Assembly: GCA_000237975.1 (NCBI GenBank)
Contig: CP003179.1
Span: 992,001-1,056,000, forward strand
Source of the DNA: Sulfobacillus acidophilus DSM 10332
Lineage (GTDB): Bacteria > Bacillota > Sulfobacillia > Sulfobacillales > Sulfobacillaceae
Length of the DNA stretch: 64,000 nt
Direction: 5' to 3'
Of this stretch, positions 1 to 8,899 are shown in pieces. Position numbers and translations under genes: made by a program. Every line of letters begins with the position of its first letter. Within the stretch, counting starts at the first letter, position 1. The notes beneath the pieces were generated by a model. That model saw only the letters and a list, made by a program, of their open reading frames with translations. It searched no databases and was not told the origin of the DNA.

Positions 1-161
1 GCATCATTTTCTCCGAGCATGACCAAGATACCGGGACCGGATAAAAACCAGAGCAGAAGCCACCATTTGCGGTGGTGTCGGGCCTTCAAAACAGACAGCC
101 GGTCGCGCGAACGGCGTTTTTCTTCTTCATTTAATGTTTCTAAGGAATCGGAGAAAGCCAT
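1..161 (-). CDS. Nramp-related divalent metal transporter, N-terminal fragment
   Basis: Minus-strand reading frame starting with ATG at 161 and running off the left edge, 53 codons visible. A charged N-terminal tail (about 30 residues rich in E, R and K) is followed by a hydrophobic segment that ends in GPGILVMLGENDA. That resembles the first membrane helix of Nramp-related metal transporters, where a GPG...ND or DPG motif binds the metal. Family membership is inferred from this short piece only, so another polytopic transporter is possible. A GGGAAGG run lies about 10 bases before the ATG. Confidence 0.5.
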   Translation of the reverse strand, partial: MAFSDSLETLNEEEKRRSRDRLSVLKARHHRKWWLLLWFLSGPGILVMLGEND

Positions 162-314
162 GGTAGAGTCCCTTCCCTCGAGCTAGCTCAAGCTGGTTTT
201 GTTAGTCCCGGGCAATATCACGATATCCGGCTAACCTAGGGGAGGTGCTTGGCCGATGCAAGAAAAATGGACGCCAGGATATAATGGAATCACCATGAAA
301 AGGAGGACGACCGG

Positions 315-755
315 ATGAATAACCCGGATCAACCGTTGAAGCAGCGGTTAACCCCTCTGCAGTTTGCCGTGACGCAAGAAGGGGCCACGGAACCGCCCTT
401 TCATAATGCCTACTGGGATCATCATGAGGAGGGCATCTATGTCGACGTGGTGTCGGGTAAGCCGCTCTTTTCTTCCCGGGATAAATTTGACAGCGGCTGC
501 GGATGGCCGAGCTTTGCTCGACCGTTGGAACCGGAGGAACTGCAATACCGCAAGGATTTCAGCCACGGCATGGTTCGGGTGGAAGTCCGCAGTCAAACGG
601 CAGATTCCCATCTAGGTCATGTATTTGATGACGGGCCGCCCGAACTGGGCGGGATTCGTTACTGTATCAATTCGGCGGCCCTGCGGTTTATTCCCAATGA
701 CCGCTTGGAAGCCGAAGGTTATGGGGCTTATCGCCGGCTTTTTGAAGAGGATTAG
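315..755 (+). CDS. msrB: Peptide methionine-(R)-S-oxide reductase MsrB
   Basis: Reduces the R epimer of methionine sulfoxide in oxidised proteins, using thioredoxin. The 146 residues are a complete SelR domain. CGWPSF (about residue 62) carries the recycling cysteine and [14 protein letters not shown] (about residue 113) the catalytic cysteine. The two CXXC zinc pairs of the zinc-binding MsrB type are absent: the first position reads [13 protein letters not shown], as in Bacillus-type MsrB. AAAGGAGG at 299-306 sets the start. A TATAAT at 280-285 may be the -10 element. The gene is convergent with the S9 peptidase and overlaps its stop by four bases. Confidence 0.95.
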   Translation: MNNPDQPLKQRLTPLQFAVTQEGATEPPFHNAYWDHHEEGIYVDVVSGKPLFSSRDKFDSGCGWPSFARPLEPEELQYRKDFSHGMVRVEVRSQTADSHLGHVFDDGPPELGGIRYCINSAALRFIPNDRLEAEGYGAYRRLFEED

Positions 756-2743
756 GCGTTTCCTAAGTAGTGGGCGAAAAAGGCCCAGATGTCGGACTCT
801 TCGTCGAGCCAAACGTTGAGGCTTTTGCCTGCGCCATGGCCGGTTTTGGGCGCCAGGCGAAGAAAGACCGGCTGGTCCGATGCGGTGGCTTCGATTAAGC
901 GGGCGGCCATTTTGAAGGCATGTACGGGATCGACCCGACCGTCTTCTTCCGAGGTGAACAGGAGGACCGCGGGATAGGGCGTGTGATCTTGTACGCGATG
1001 ATAGGGCGAATAGGCGTAGAGCCATTGAAACTCCTCGGGGATATCCGGTGAACCGTATTCGGTGGTCCAGAGCCCTCCAATCAAAAACCGGGGAAAATGG
1101 ATCATATCCAATAAAGGCACGCCCATCACTACGGCTCGGGCGGTGTCGGGATGTTGGGTCAGGAAAGCACCGGCCAAGAGCCCGCCGTTACTGCGGCCCA
1201 GGACGCCTAATTGGCGGGCGGTGGTGAATCGGGCCTGAATCAGGTGATTGGCGGCGTGATAGAAGTCGTCGAAGCCCTTTTGTTTATGCGACCGCATGCC
1301 GTCACGATGCCACGCGTCCCCAAATTCGCCTCCGCCTCGGATCACGGCCAGCGCATAGAGTCCTCCTTTTTCCACCCACGCCTCAATGGTCGGGGAATAA
1401 GAGGGCAAATGCGCCACGTTAAATCCGCCGTATCCGTTCAGCACGAGCGGTCGGGGGCCCGAACCGGGTTGCCAGTCGGCCGGGTGGGCCACAATGACAG
1501 GAATCGACGTCCCGTCGGACGAGGTGGCTTCCGTCCGGGTCACTTTCATTGAGGCGATTGGGCTACGGGGGGCGTGCCAGAGGGTTGCCTGACGATCGCT
1601 GTCGTGCCACCGTTCAATGCGGGGCGGCAAGAAAAATCCGGTCACTTCATAATACAGAGTGGAGCCGACGGCTTCCATTCCACGGATATGGGTACCTTCC
1701 GCCATCATCGTCGCATCCAACAAACGGCCGGTTTCGGGGTCTCGTCGTTCCAACTGCGACCGCGCGTCGACAAGACGGTGAAGGTACAGCCACTGTCGTG
1801 TGACCACTGCATGCAAGATGGGCTGGCGGGCTATCTCTTCGATGACGGGGGTCCATCGGTGACCATCATAGCGTAGGACGGATCCGCTACCGGCCTCGTC
1901 GGTAGTCAGTGCCCAAAGCCTGCCGTCCGGCCCCCAAAACGGCTGACAGCGGGATTCTCCCCGGTCCCATAGGCATTCCCAGCGGGCGTCGGGTTGTCCC
2001 TCACTCCGCATCCACACCACATCTCGCGTCCAGCCATAAGCGATCTGAATCACCAGCCTCCGACCGTCCGGGGACAACAAGACGCGGGGAGATGCCAACG
2101 GGTTATCCGGCTGAAAAATGATCAGATCGTCTTCTGCCGCCGTGCCCCAGCGATGCCAATAGACGGTTTTGCCGTGCACGGAATGCGGTGGATAAGCCGT
2201 GTAGTAAAAACCGTTGCCGCCGGGGGGCGCTCCGACTGAAGCAAAGCGTGCCCGGGGAATGGTCTCCGCCTGTACCGTGCGGATCTTGGTATCATAAGCG
2301 TAGAGCGTCGACCATTCGTCTCCGTGGCGAGACATGCCGTAAAAAATCCACCGGCCATCGGCGGATACCGTGGCCCAATCAATGTGGTGGGGGTCATCCG
2401 GGCCAAACCGGTTGGGATCTTCGATCAGAGTCAAGGCGGACTGGATCCGGGCCATTAAGCGGGCTTGCTGATCGGCGGGGGTTCGTTCGGTGAATAGCCA
2501 CACCGCATCGATTCCCACCGGCAAAGTCCGTTCGGACATCTCCCGTAAAGCGGCTAGCCGCCGACGAAAAGGCTCTCGCTCGTCTAGGGCTGCCAATGAG
2601 GCATGCGACCAAGCCGTCATGGCAGAAATCCAGGCCTGGCTTTGGGGGTTCGTTTTATCTTCCAGCCAGCGAAAAGGATCCGGCACCAAAACGCCGTGCC
2701 AGATTTCGACGGTGTTTTCCCGAGGGGCGGCCGGCGGCTTCAT
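752..2743 (-). CDS. Prolyl oligopeptidase family serine peptidase (S9A)
   Basis: 663 residues. The N-terminal part has DPFRWLED near residue 22, the hallmark of prolyl oligopeptidases, followed by a beta-propeller-like region and a C-terminal alpha/beta-hydrolase domain. The catalytic triad is visible: Ser in GRSNGG (about residue 515), Asp in SEEDGRVDP and His in KTGHG. It would cleave short proline-containing peptides in the cytoplasm; no signal peptide is seen. The ATG overlaps the coxS stop by four bases, so it is translationally coupled to the molybdenum hydroxylase genes. That link is unexpected, and its physiological meaning is not clear from sequence. Confidence 0.9.
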   Translation of the reverse strand: MKPPAAPRENTVEIWHGVLVPDPFRWLEDKTNPQSQAWISAMTAWSHASLAALDEREPFRRRLAALREMSERTLPVGIDAVWLFTERTPADQQARLMARIQSALTLIEDPNRFGPDDPHHIDWATVSADGRWIFYGMSRHGDEWSTLYAYDTKIRTVQAETIPRARFASVGAPPGGNGFYYTAYPPHSVHGKTVYWHRWGTAAEDDLIIFQPDNPLASPRVLLSPDGRRLVIQIAYGWTRDVVWMRSEGQPDARWECLWDRGESRCQPFWGPDGRLWALTTDEAGSGSVLRYDGHRWTPVIEEIARQPILHAVVTRQWLYLHRLVDARSQLERRDPETGRLLDATMMAEGTHIRGMEAVGSTLYYEVTGFFLPPRIERWHDSDRQATLWHAPRSPIASMKVTRTEATSSDGTSIPVIVAHPADWQPGSGPRPLVLNGYGGFNVAHLPSYSPTIEAWVEKGGLYALAVIRGGGEFGDAWHRDGMRSHKQKGFDDFYHAANHLIQARFTTARQLGVLGRSNGGLLAGAFLTQHPDTARAVVMGVPLLDMIHFPRFLIGGLWTTEYGSPDIPEEFQWLYAYSPYHRVQDHTPYPAVLLFTSEEDGRVDPVHAFKMAARLIEATASDQPVFLRLAPKTGHGAGKSLNVWLDEESDIWAFFAHYLGNA

Positions 2744-3216
2744 GGACGATCCGGCCGGTCCGCCCGGCTGGCCCGTTCAACCGCGTTGACAATGGGTTGA
2801 TAACCGGTACAGCGACAAAGATTACCGGATAACGCCTCTCGAATGTCATCGCGCGAAGGGTGGGTATGGTGATCCAAAAAGTGGACCGCCGTGATGAGAA
2901 ATCCCGGGGTACAGAAGCCGCATTGGAGCGCATGTTCCTCATGAAAGGCTTCTTGTACGGGATGCAGACGGCCGTCGGCGGCCAACCCTTCCACGGTGGT
3001 GATGTCATGGCCGTCGGCCATGACGGCGAACATGAGGCAACTGCGTACCGGCTCGCCGTCAAACAACACGGTACAAGCGCCACACACCCCCTGCTCGCAT
3101 CCCACGTGGGTGCCGGTCAGGTGCAGCGTATCGCGCAGAAAATCGGCAAGCAGCAATCGGGGCTCGACGGTCACCGTATAAGGCGTGTGGTTAACGGACA
3201 CGGTGATGGTTGGCAA
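2740..3216 (-). CDS. coxS: [2Fe-2S] subunit of CO-dehydrogenase/xanthine-dehydrogenase-type hydroxylase
   Basis: Small iron-sulfur subunit that passes electrons from the molybdenum site to FAD. Length 158 is typical. The N-terminal plant-ferredoxin-type cluster is GCEQGVCGACTVLFDGE plus RSC. The C-terminal cluster uses QCGFCTPG and NLCRCTGYQPI. The gene sits two bases after coxM and overlaps the following peptidase start by four bases. Together with coxL and coxM it forms the L-M-S order on the minus strand. Symbol by family; the substrate may not be CO. Confidence 0.93.
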   Translation of the reverse strand: MPTITVSVNHTPYTVTVEPRLLLADFLRDTLHLTGTHVGCEQGVCGACTVLFDGEPVRSCLMFAVMADGHDITTVEGLAADGRLHPVQEAFHEEHALQCGFCTPGFLITAVHFLDHHTHPSRDDIREALSGNLCRCTGYQPIVNAVERASRADRPDRP

Positions 3217-3218
3217 GA

Positions 3219-4103
3219 TTAAGCATCTCCTTCGGATGGGGTCGTAATCCGCCGGTAGGCGTCATAAAGGGCCCGTTCGGTCAACGTCATGGCCAGATGG
3301 GTGCGGTAGGCGGCACTGGCGTGGATATCGTCAGGCGGCTCAATCCAAGCGCTAATGGCTTGACAAGCCTCCCGAATGGTCGCCGGATGCCAAGGTTGGC
3401 CCGCTAATTGGCGTTCCCACTCGGTTAGCCGCAGGGGAACATCGGCCACGCCGCCCAGAGCCAGCCGTACGGCTTGGATGTGCCGGTTTTCGTCCAGTTT
3501 CAGGGTTACGGCCGCGAGAGCCAATCCAAAATCACCCTGCCGGGGAGAAAACTCCTGAAAACCGTATCCCTCGCCGGGCTGCAACACCGGCAAGCGGACG
3601 GTCGTCAAAAGATCGGTGGGGCCTAGTGCCGTCATAAAAAAGGTCATAAAGAAGTCCGCCGCCTCTACCGTGCGAGGCCCGTCCGGCGACATCACTTCGG
3701 CTCGACCGTCCAACAAGCGAAAGACGAGCGGTAATTCGGCAGCCGGATCGGCATGGCTTAAGCTACCCCCAATCGTGCCTCGTGTGCGAATCGCGCCGTG
3801 GGCAACATGGGCCTCGGCCACCGCCACCAGAGGGCAATATTGCCGGATGAGCGGGTTGGTCTCCAATGCGCGGTGGCGGGTTAGGGCACCGATGGACAGT
3901 TCGTTTCCCTCCAACGCGATCCCGTCGAGACTTTGGATAGGGTTAATGTCTATGAGGGCCTCGGGGTGGGCGAGCCGCATATTCATCATCGGAATCAGAC
4001 TTTGACCGCCGGCAAGAATTTTCGCATCGGGATTTTGGGTCAGCGCGGCCACCGCATCCTCGACCGTAAAGGCGGGAATATAGGTAAATGGCGCGGGCTT
4101 CAT
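3219..4103 (-). CDS. coxM: FAD-binding subunit of CO-dehydrogenase-type hydroxylase
   Basis: 294 residues, normal for the medium flavoprotein subunit. FAD-binding signatures are AGGQSLIPMMNMRLA (about residues 32-46) and TRGTIGGSLSHADPAAELP (about residues 107-125). The C-terminal CO_deh_flav_C region is present. It moves electrons from the iron-sulfur subunit to an acceptor. Its ATG overlaps the coxL stop (ATGA-type overlap), pointing to coupled translation and a fixed subunit ratio. Confidence 0.93.
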   Translation of the reverse strand: MKPAPFTYIPAFTVEDAVAALTQNPDAKILAGGQSLIPMMNMRLAHPEALIDINPIQSLDGIALEGNELSIGALTRHRALETNPLIRQYCPLVAVAEAHVAHGAIRTRGTIGGSLSHADPAAELPLVFRLLDGRAEVMSPDGPRTVEAADFFMTFFMTALGPTDLLTTVRLPVLQPGEGYGFQEFSPRQGDFGLALAAVTLKLDENRHIQAVRLALGGVADVPLRLTEWERQLAGQPWHPATIREACQAISAWIEPPDDIHASAAYRTHLAMTLTERALYDAYRRITTPSEGDA

Positions 4104-6370
4104 GACATCACCTCCTGGGCACGGGAAACGGCTTCGAATAAACGACGGGGCGTGACCGGCGCCCGATTTAACGCAAGTCCCAGGTCCCGAAAGGCGTCTT
4201 CCACGGCCGACAGCACCAGGGTTTGGGACGGAATAATCCCGGCTTCTCCCACCCCTTTGAACCCTAAAGGATTCGAGGGAGCGGGGTAATTCTCATGTAA
4301 AATGGTGATATCGGGGGACTCCACGGCACCGGGCAAATGATAGTCCAAAAAAGTCGTCGTCAAGGGTTGGCCGTCGTCGCCGTAAATCATTTCTTCCCAT
4401 AAAGCGCTGCCGAGCCCTTGCACGGCCGCGCCGATAACCTGGCCGTCGGCCAATAAGGGATTGATGATGACCCCCCCGTCATGCAAGATGACATATTGCC
4501 GGATCGATACCTGATACGTGGCCGGATCAACCTGGACGACCAGCGCATGGGCCCCATAGCCAAAAGTGGGGGTATTGGACGAAAAATAATGTTCCGCTTC
4601 CGGCAGCGGTTTCTGGCGCGAAACGAGCCAAGTGGCCAATTCGGTCCATGAAACGGTCAGTCCCGGGACCCCTCCGACAAAAAACCCTTGAGGGCCGAGA
4701 TGAATGTCTGCCGCATGCGCTTCGAGCTTCTCGGCGACGGCTTTTTTGGCTTGTTGGATGAAGTCGTCAGTCGCGATTCGGGTGGCGTTGCCGGCGAAAA
4801 TCATGGTGCGGCTGCCGAAAGTTCCGATCCCCTTGGCAATCTCGCCGGTATCGCCTTCGATGACGCGGATCGATTCTAGCGGCACCTGCAGCCGATCGGC
4901 GGCAATTTGGGCCAATGCGGTACGGTGCCCTTGACCTTGGGTCGCCGCCCCGGTCAGGATTTCAATGCGACCGGCCGTGGTTAGCCGTATACGAGCGCCT
5001 TCAAAGGCAAAGCCCCCGGAGATTTCCACATAATTGGCCAAGCCGATCCCGATGCGTTGACCGTCTGCCGCCGTTTCCCGTAAGGCGGGATAGTTGAGGA
5101 ATGCCAAGAGTTTCTCAAAACCGCCGCGGTAATCGCCGGAATCGTAGACCACTTGCGGGAGTCCGGTGTCATAGGGTAAATCCGCCGGCGTTAATAGATT
5201 TCTCAGGCGTATTTCCGCCCGGTCGATTCCCAGCTTGTCGGCCGCCCGATCCAGCATGCGTTCAATCACGTAATGGCCTTGAGGCCGACCGGCTCCTCGG
5301 TAGGGCGCTTGGGGGACTTTGTTGGTCAATACGGTATGCCCGTCAATGGCGAAATGGGGAATACGATAGGGGCCGATCAGGTTACGGGCGGTGGTATTGG
5401 TGACCAACGGTCCGCCGGCCGGGTACGCCCCGTTGTCTTGGTAAAACGTATCAACCAAGGCGACGATTTCCCCTGTGTGGGTTACGCCCAACTGGACATC
5501 GTGGATCTGTTCCCGCTCTTGATAGGTACTTAAAAACTCTTCAAATCGATCGCCAATCCAGCGAATCGGTCGCTGAAGCAGATACGCCAAATAAGACACG
5601 ACGGCTTCTTCCGGATACGCGCCGTTTTTGACCCCAAACCCGCCGCCGACATCCGGAGCGATGACCCGAACTTGATGGAGGGGGAGGCCGACAAATTGCG
5701 CGATCCGTTCTTGGGCGCGATGGACGGATTGGGTCGAATGGTAGACGGTCAGGGTTTGTTGGTTGGCATCCCAGTGGGCGACAACCCCCCGGGGTTCCAT
5801 GGGTTGCGCGCTGACCCGGCCGATTTCCAGTCGTTCTTCAATCACCACGTCCGCTTGTTGCAAAGCTCGGGATCCGTCGCCTTTTTCATAATGAATCGGG
5901 TCATACAGGTTTTGGGCTACCGTGGGATGGAGTACCGTCGGGCCATTGACGGCGTCGTCAATATGGGCGACAACCGGGAGCGGCTCATACCCCACATGGA
6001 CAGCTTCCGCGGCGTCCTCACCGGTATAACGGCTATCGGCGAGGATGACGGCCAGCGGTTCTCCGACGTAAAACACTTCGTCAGGGGTGAGGCCGCGCGG
6101 GGAAATCCGGTGGCCGTCCGGCAATTCACGCGCAAGGGCCGGCAAACTTCGTCCGGTATAAATAGCCTGAACGCCGGGCATGGTTTTTGCCCGGGACAGG
6201 TCGACGTTCCGGATTCTGGCGTGGGCGTGGGTGGATCGCACAAACACCGCGGTCAATTCCCCATCAAAATGGATATCGCTGACATAGCGGCCTTGTCCGG
6301 TAATAAGGGGACGATCCTCTAGCCGGGGTACCCGAGTGCCCACCCAAGACGTGGAACGTTCCGTCGGCAT
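4100..6370 (-). CDS. coxL: Molybdopterin-binding large subunit, form II CoxL-like
   Basis: Catalytic subunit, 756 residues from ATG 6370. An ATG 18 bases upstream is also open, but GAAGG seven bases before 6370 favours the shorter form. Ald_Xan_dh domains 1 and 2 are complete. The active-site loop reads APYRGAGR (about residue 356), the form II / general hydroxylase type, not the AYRCSFR of true form I CO dehydrogenases. The Mo-Cys-Cu site for CO is therefore missing, and the likely reaction is hydroxylation of an aldehyde, purine or N-heterocycle. C-terminal GVGEAGI with the active-site Glu is present. It follows gntR by about 50 bases. Confidence 0.9.
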   Translation of the reverse strand: MPTERSTSWVGTRVPRLEDRPLITGQGRYVSDIHFDGELTAVFVRSTHAHARIRNVDLSRAKTMPGVQAIYTGRSLPALARELPDGHRISPRGLTPDEVFYVGEPLAVILADSRYTGEDAAEAVHVGYEPLPVVAHIDDAVNGPTVLHPTVAQNLYDPIHYEKGDGSRALQQADVVIEERLEIGRVSAQPMEPRGVVAHWDANQQTLTVYHSTQSVHRAQERIAQFVGLPLHQVRVIAPDVGGGFGVKNGAYPEEAVVSYLAYLLQRPIRWIGDRFEEFLSTYQEREQIHDVQLGVTHTGEIVALVDTFYQDNGAYPAGGPLVTNTTARNLIGPYRIPHFAIDGHTVLTNKVPQAPYRGAGRPQGHYVIERMLDRAADKLGIDRAEIRLRNLLTPADLPYDTGLPQVVYDSGDYRGGFEKLLAFLNYPALRETAADGQRIGIGLANYVEISGGFAFEGARIRLTTAGRIEILTGAATQGQGHRTALAQIAADRLQVPLESIRVIEGDTGEIAKGIGTFGSRTMIFAGNATRIATDDFIQQAKKAVAEKLEAHAADIHLGPQGFFVGGVPGLTVSWTELATWLVSRQKPLPEAEHYFSSNTPTFGYGAHALVVQVDPATYQVSIRQYVILHDGGVIINPLLADGQVIGAAVQGLGSALWEEMIYGDDGQPLTTTFLDYHLPGAVESPDITILHENYPAPSNPLGFKGVGEAGIIPSQTLVLSAVEDAFRDLGLALNRAPVTPRRLFEAVSRAQEVMS

Positions 6371-6423
6371 AGCGTACCTTCTTTCCATCGACTTTTAATT
6401 GTCAGTATAGACCATTGATTGAT

Positions 6424-7098
6424 TTACGGCTGGTCTCCCCGTTCGATTCGGCGCACCTGTTCCAAAATGCGGATCATCGAGCGATCTTTATGGGCAATGG
6501 TCAATTCGGCGGCCCGCGTGGCGTCTCCCGCCTTTAACGCGGCCAAAATTTCTTGGTGTTCACGCACGGATTGGTAGGTGGCGTCGTTTCGTCCGGTTAA
6601 GGGTGCCGGATAGCGGCCTGCATGATTCCATAACTCTTCAATCATGTGAATGAGGCGATGATTCTCCGAAACTTGATAGATGCGCATATGAAATGCCCGA
6701 TTGAGCCGGTTTAACGTGTCGGGTTCGGCTCCGGCATCCACGGCGTCTTTCAATGCGTGGTTTAACCGTTCCAACTCGTCAAAGTCGGCCGAGGAGAGGC
6801 GAGGGGCGGCTAATTTGGTGGCGAGACTTTCCAGCGCCGTGCGAATTTGAAAGATCTCTTCCAGATCATGCGACGAAATGGGACTGGCCATGGCCCCGAC
6901 ATGGGGAATGATGGTCACAAGTCCGGTCGACGCCAATTGGTTAATGGCTTCACGGACGGGAATTTCACTGGTTCCGAATTCTTCGGCGAGTTGACGGGTC
7001 TTTAGGCGATGGCCCGGAGCATATTCGCCGGCCAGGATTTTTTCGCGCAACTTGCGGGCGATGAAATCCTTCTTGGTTTCAAATGACGGCAAATCCAT
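6424..7098 (-). CDS. GntR/FadR-type transcriptional regulator (FCD domain)
   Basis: 224 residues with a winged helix N-terminus (RQLAEEFGTSEIPVREAINQ, about residues 34-53) and an all-helical FCD ligand domain. FCD members sense carboxylic acids through a metal site. First gene of the minus-strand unit leading into coxLMS, and divergent from the acyl-CoA ligase at 7313. The long palindrome at 7165-7194, about 67 bases upstream of its start, is the obvious binding site, so autoregulation and control of the divergent genes are inferred. Confidence 0.9.
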   Translation of the reverse strand: MDLPSFETKKDFIARKLREKILAGEYAPGHRLKTRQLAEEFGTSEIPVREAINQLASTGLVTIIPHVGAMASPISSHDLEEIFQIRTALESLATKLAAPRLSSADFDELERLNHALKDAVDAGAEPDTLNRLNRAFHMRIYQVSENHRLIHMIEELWNHAGRYPAPLTGRNDATYQSVREHQEILAALKAGDATRAAELTIAHKDRSMIRILEQVRRIERGDQP

Positions 7099-7164
7099 CG
7101 TGTTGAGGGCCTCCTCCTAAAAAATTTTTGACGAGAACTTGAAAGACAATTCAGAGATGCGGTA

Positions 7165-7194
7165 AACTCCCATATAATATATTATATAGGAGTT
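7165..7194. promoter_or_regulatory. 30-bp palindromic operator between gntR and acyl-CoA ligase gene
   Basis: The two 15-base arms are reverse complements except at one position (left arm AACTCCCATATAATA). The core is pure A/T and contains TATAAT-like hexamers on both strands, so a bound repressor would cover the -10 regions of divergent promoters. GntR/FadR proteins bind such symmetric sites as dimers. Assignment to the neighbouring GntR protein is inference from position. Confidence 0.7.
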
Positions 7195-7214
7195 GATGCG
7201 ACAGGCCAAAATAC

Positions 7215-7231
7215 GACCGACAATATCGGTC
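7215..7231 (+). repeat. Short inverted repeat in the leader of the acyl-CoA ligase gene
   Basis: GACCGA and TCGGTC arms separated by five bases, about 80 bases before the GTG start at 7313. It would form a small hairpin in the leader RNA or act as a second operator half. No T-run follows, so it is not a terminator. Confidence 0.35.
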
Positions 7232-7312
7232 TTAGCGATATCTTGCCAGATTATTGAGGCCCCGTCTTCCTAACCCTATAAAACACAGAATAGTGAGACA
7301 AAAGGAGGGAGC

Positions 7313-8842
7313 GTGTTGGTCACCGCTCGAGATTACCATCCGTGGCTGGCGTCTATTCCGCGCGGCGCTCCCGTGGAGCCGTTGTCGGCTTGGATCGATC
7401 GGGTGCCGGGGGAACGGCCTGCGGCTATCTTGCCTGGAGAAGAGGTCAAATCGTATGCCGACTTGAGACGCGACCGGGATCGGTTGGCCGAGTGGCTAGG
7501 TGCTCACGGCGTGGGGGCTGGCGACGTGGTGGGCGTTCAATTGCCCAACGGCTGGGATTTTCTGGTCGTTCATGCCGCTTTGGCCTCCGTGGGGGCCGTG
7601 ATGGCTACACTCCATCGACCGTATTCGGCCACGGAATGTCGGCAATTACTGGAGACGGTGGACGCGGTGGGGTGGATTACCGAGGAGGACACCCAGGGAT
7701 GGCACTGGACACGGCTCACCAATCGGGATAACCCCTCCCGACAAGCGTCGGGCCAGGATAGTTTAGCCCCTTTAGCGTTGTATTTTACGTCGGGGACCCA
7801 TTCCCTAACGGCCAAGGCGTGTATCCATACGCACCAATCCCTGTTGGGAAATGCGTTAACGGTGGTTTCGGATGCGGGCATGACCGCAGACGACGTTTTC
7901 ATTTCGGCCAGCCCGTTTACTCATTTGTTTGGGGTGCTGTCCTGTCATGCGGCCTGGGTGGCGGGAGCCCCGCAAGCGGTGGTGGACCGTTTCGATCCCG
8001 CCGGCTTTTTGCAATTGGCCCACAAGGCGCAAGCCACGGTGGCTTTCTTGGTGCCGACCCATGTACGCGACATCGTCCGGTATCTTCAAGACCACCCCGA
8101 TCGGCCGAGACCTCCTTTACGGGAGGTGCGGGTGGCCGGGGCCGCGTTGCCCGCCGACTTGGTCGGCGAGGTGCAAGACCGGTTGGGAGCACGAGTGGTG
8201 AACCACTGGGGAATGTCCGAGTTAGGGGCCGGCACCTACACCCATTGGCATGACGATCCGGCGGTTCCGGCGTCTAGTATCGGTCATCCGGCGACGGGGG
8301 CTCGGGTGCGGCTGGTCGACGCCGACGGTCGCCCGATCACGGGCGCCGGTGAGACCGGAGAACTCTGGTTTACCGGTCCGTCGCTTTTTTACGGGTATTA
8401 TGGCAGCCCTCAGTTGACGGAAGCGGCCCTATTCAGAGAGGGAGAGACGGTGTGGCTGAAAACGGGGGATCAAGCGGCATGGCACGCGGACGGACGCCTA
8501 CAATATCGCGGTCGACTGAAAGATATTGTGAACCGGGGCGGAATGAAGATCAGCGCCTTGGAAGTGGAAAATGCGCTGGCGGATTTTCCCGGTATTCGGC
8601 AAGCCGCCATTGTGCCGATACCGGATGAGCGATTAGGGGAGCGCGCCCTTCTGATGGTGTCTTTAGGGGAGGCGCGTTCGTTGACGCTGGACGACATTCG
8701 CCGCCATCTGGAGCAAAAAGGGGTGGCTCGGTATAAATGGCCGGAATTTTTGGAGATCCGGGAAGCATTACCGACGACCCCGACAGGAAAAATTTCCAAA
8801 GCCCGCCTACAGGAAGAGTTAGCCGTGCGCGTGCGTGATTAA
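7313..8842 (+). CDS. AMP-forming acyl-CoA synthetase/ligase
   Basis: 509 residues, GTG start with AAAGGAGGG four bases upstream. Activates a carboxylic acid as acyl-AMP and then acyl-CoA. The phosphate-binding loop is unusual: FTSGTHSLTAKACIHTH in place of TSGTTGxPKG, keeping the Ser/Thr/Gly start and the Lys. Later motifs are standard: NHWGMSELG, GELWFTGPS, KTGDQAAWHADGRL, RGRLKDIVNRGGMKIS and the C-terminal TPTGKISK with the catalytic Lys. Substrate unknown; the genes around it (Mo-hydroxylase, MFS, isochorismatase-like hydrolase, thioesterase) suggest catabolism of an aromatic or heterocyclic acid. Confidence 0.88.
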   Translation: MLVTARDYHPWLASIPRGAPVEPLSAWIDRVPGERPAAILPGEEVKSYADLRRDRDRLAEWLGAHGVGAGDVVGVQLPNGWDFLVVHAALASVGAVMATLHRPYSATECRQLLETVDAVGWITEEDTQGWHWTRLTNRDNPSRQASGQDSLAPLALYFTSGTHSLTAKACIHTHQSLLGNALTVVSDAGMTADDVFISASPFTHLFGVLSCHAAWVAGAPQAVVDRFDPAGFLQLAHKAQATVAFLVPTHVRDIVRYLQDHPDRPRPPLREVRVAGAALPADLVGEVQDRLGARVVNHWGMSELGAGTYTHWHDDPAVPASSIGHPATGARVRLVDADGRPITGAGETGELWFTGPSLFYGYYGSPQLTEAALFREGETVWLKTGDQAAWHADGRLQYRGRLKDIVNRGGMKISALEVENALADFPGIRQAAIVPIPDERLGERALLMVSLGEARSLTLDDIRRHLEQKGVARYKWPEFLEIREALPTTPTGKISKARLQEELAVRVRD

Positions 8843-8899
8843 CCTGCCGGGACAAGCCTAAGGGATAAGCCATGATTATTAAGGGAGGAAAGAAGTCTT

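Noticed and set aside
5672-6322. 216-codon plus-strand open frame inside coxL
   Set aside because: Entirely antisense to the conserved coxL coding sequence, without a ribosome binding site or family similarity; a consequence of GC-rich codon use.
4100-6370. True CO dehydrogenase
   Set aside because: The active-site loop is PYRGAGR, not the AYRCSFR needed for the Mo-S-Cu centre, so CO oxidation should not be claimed.
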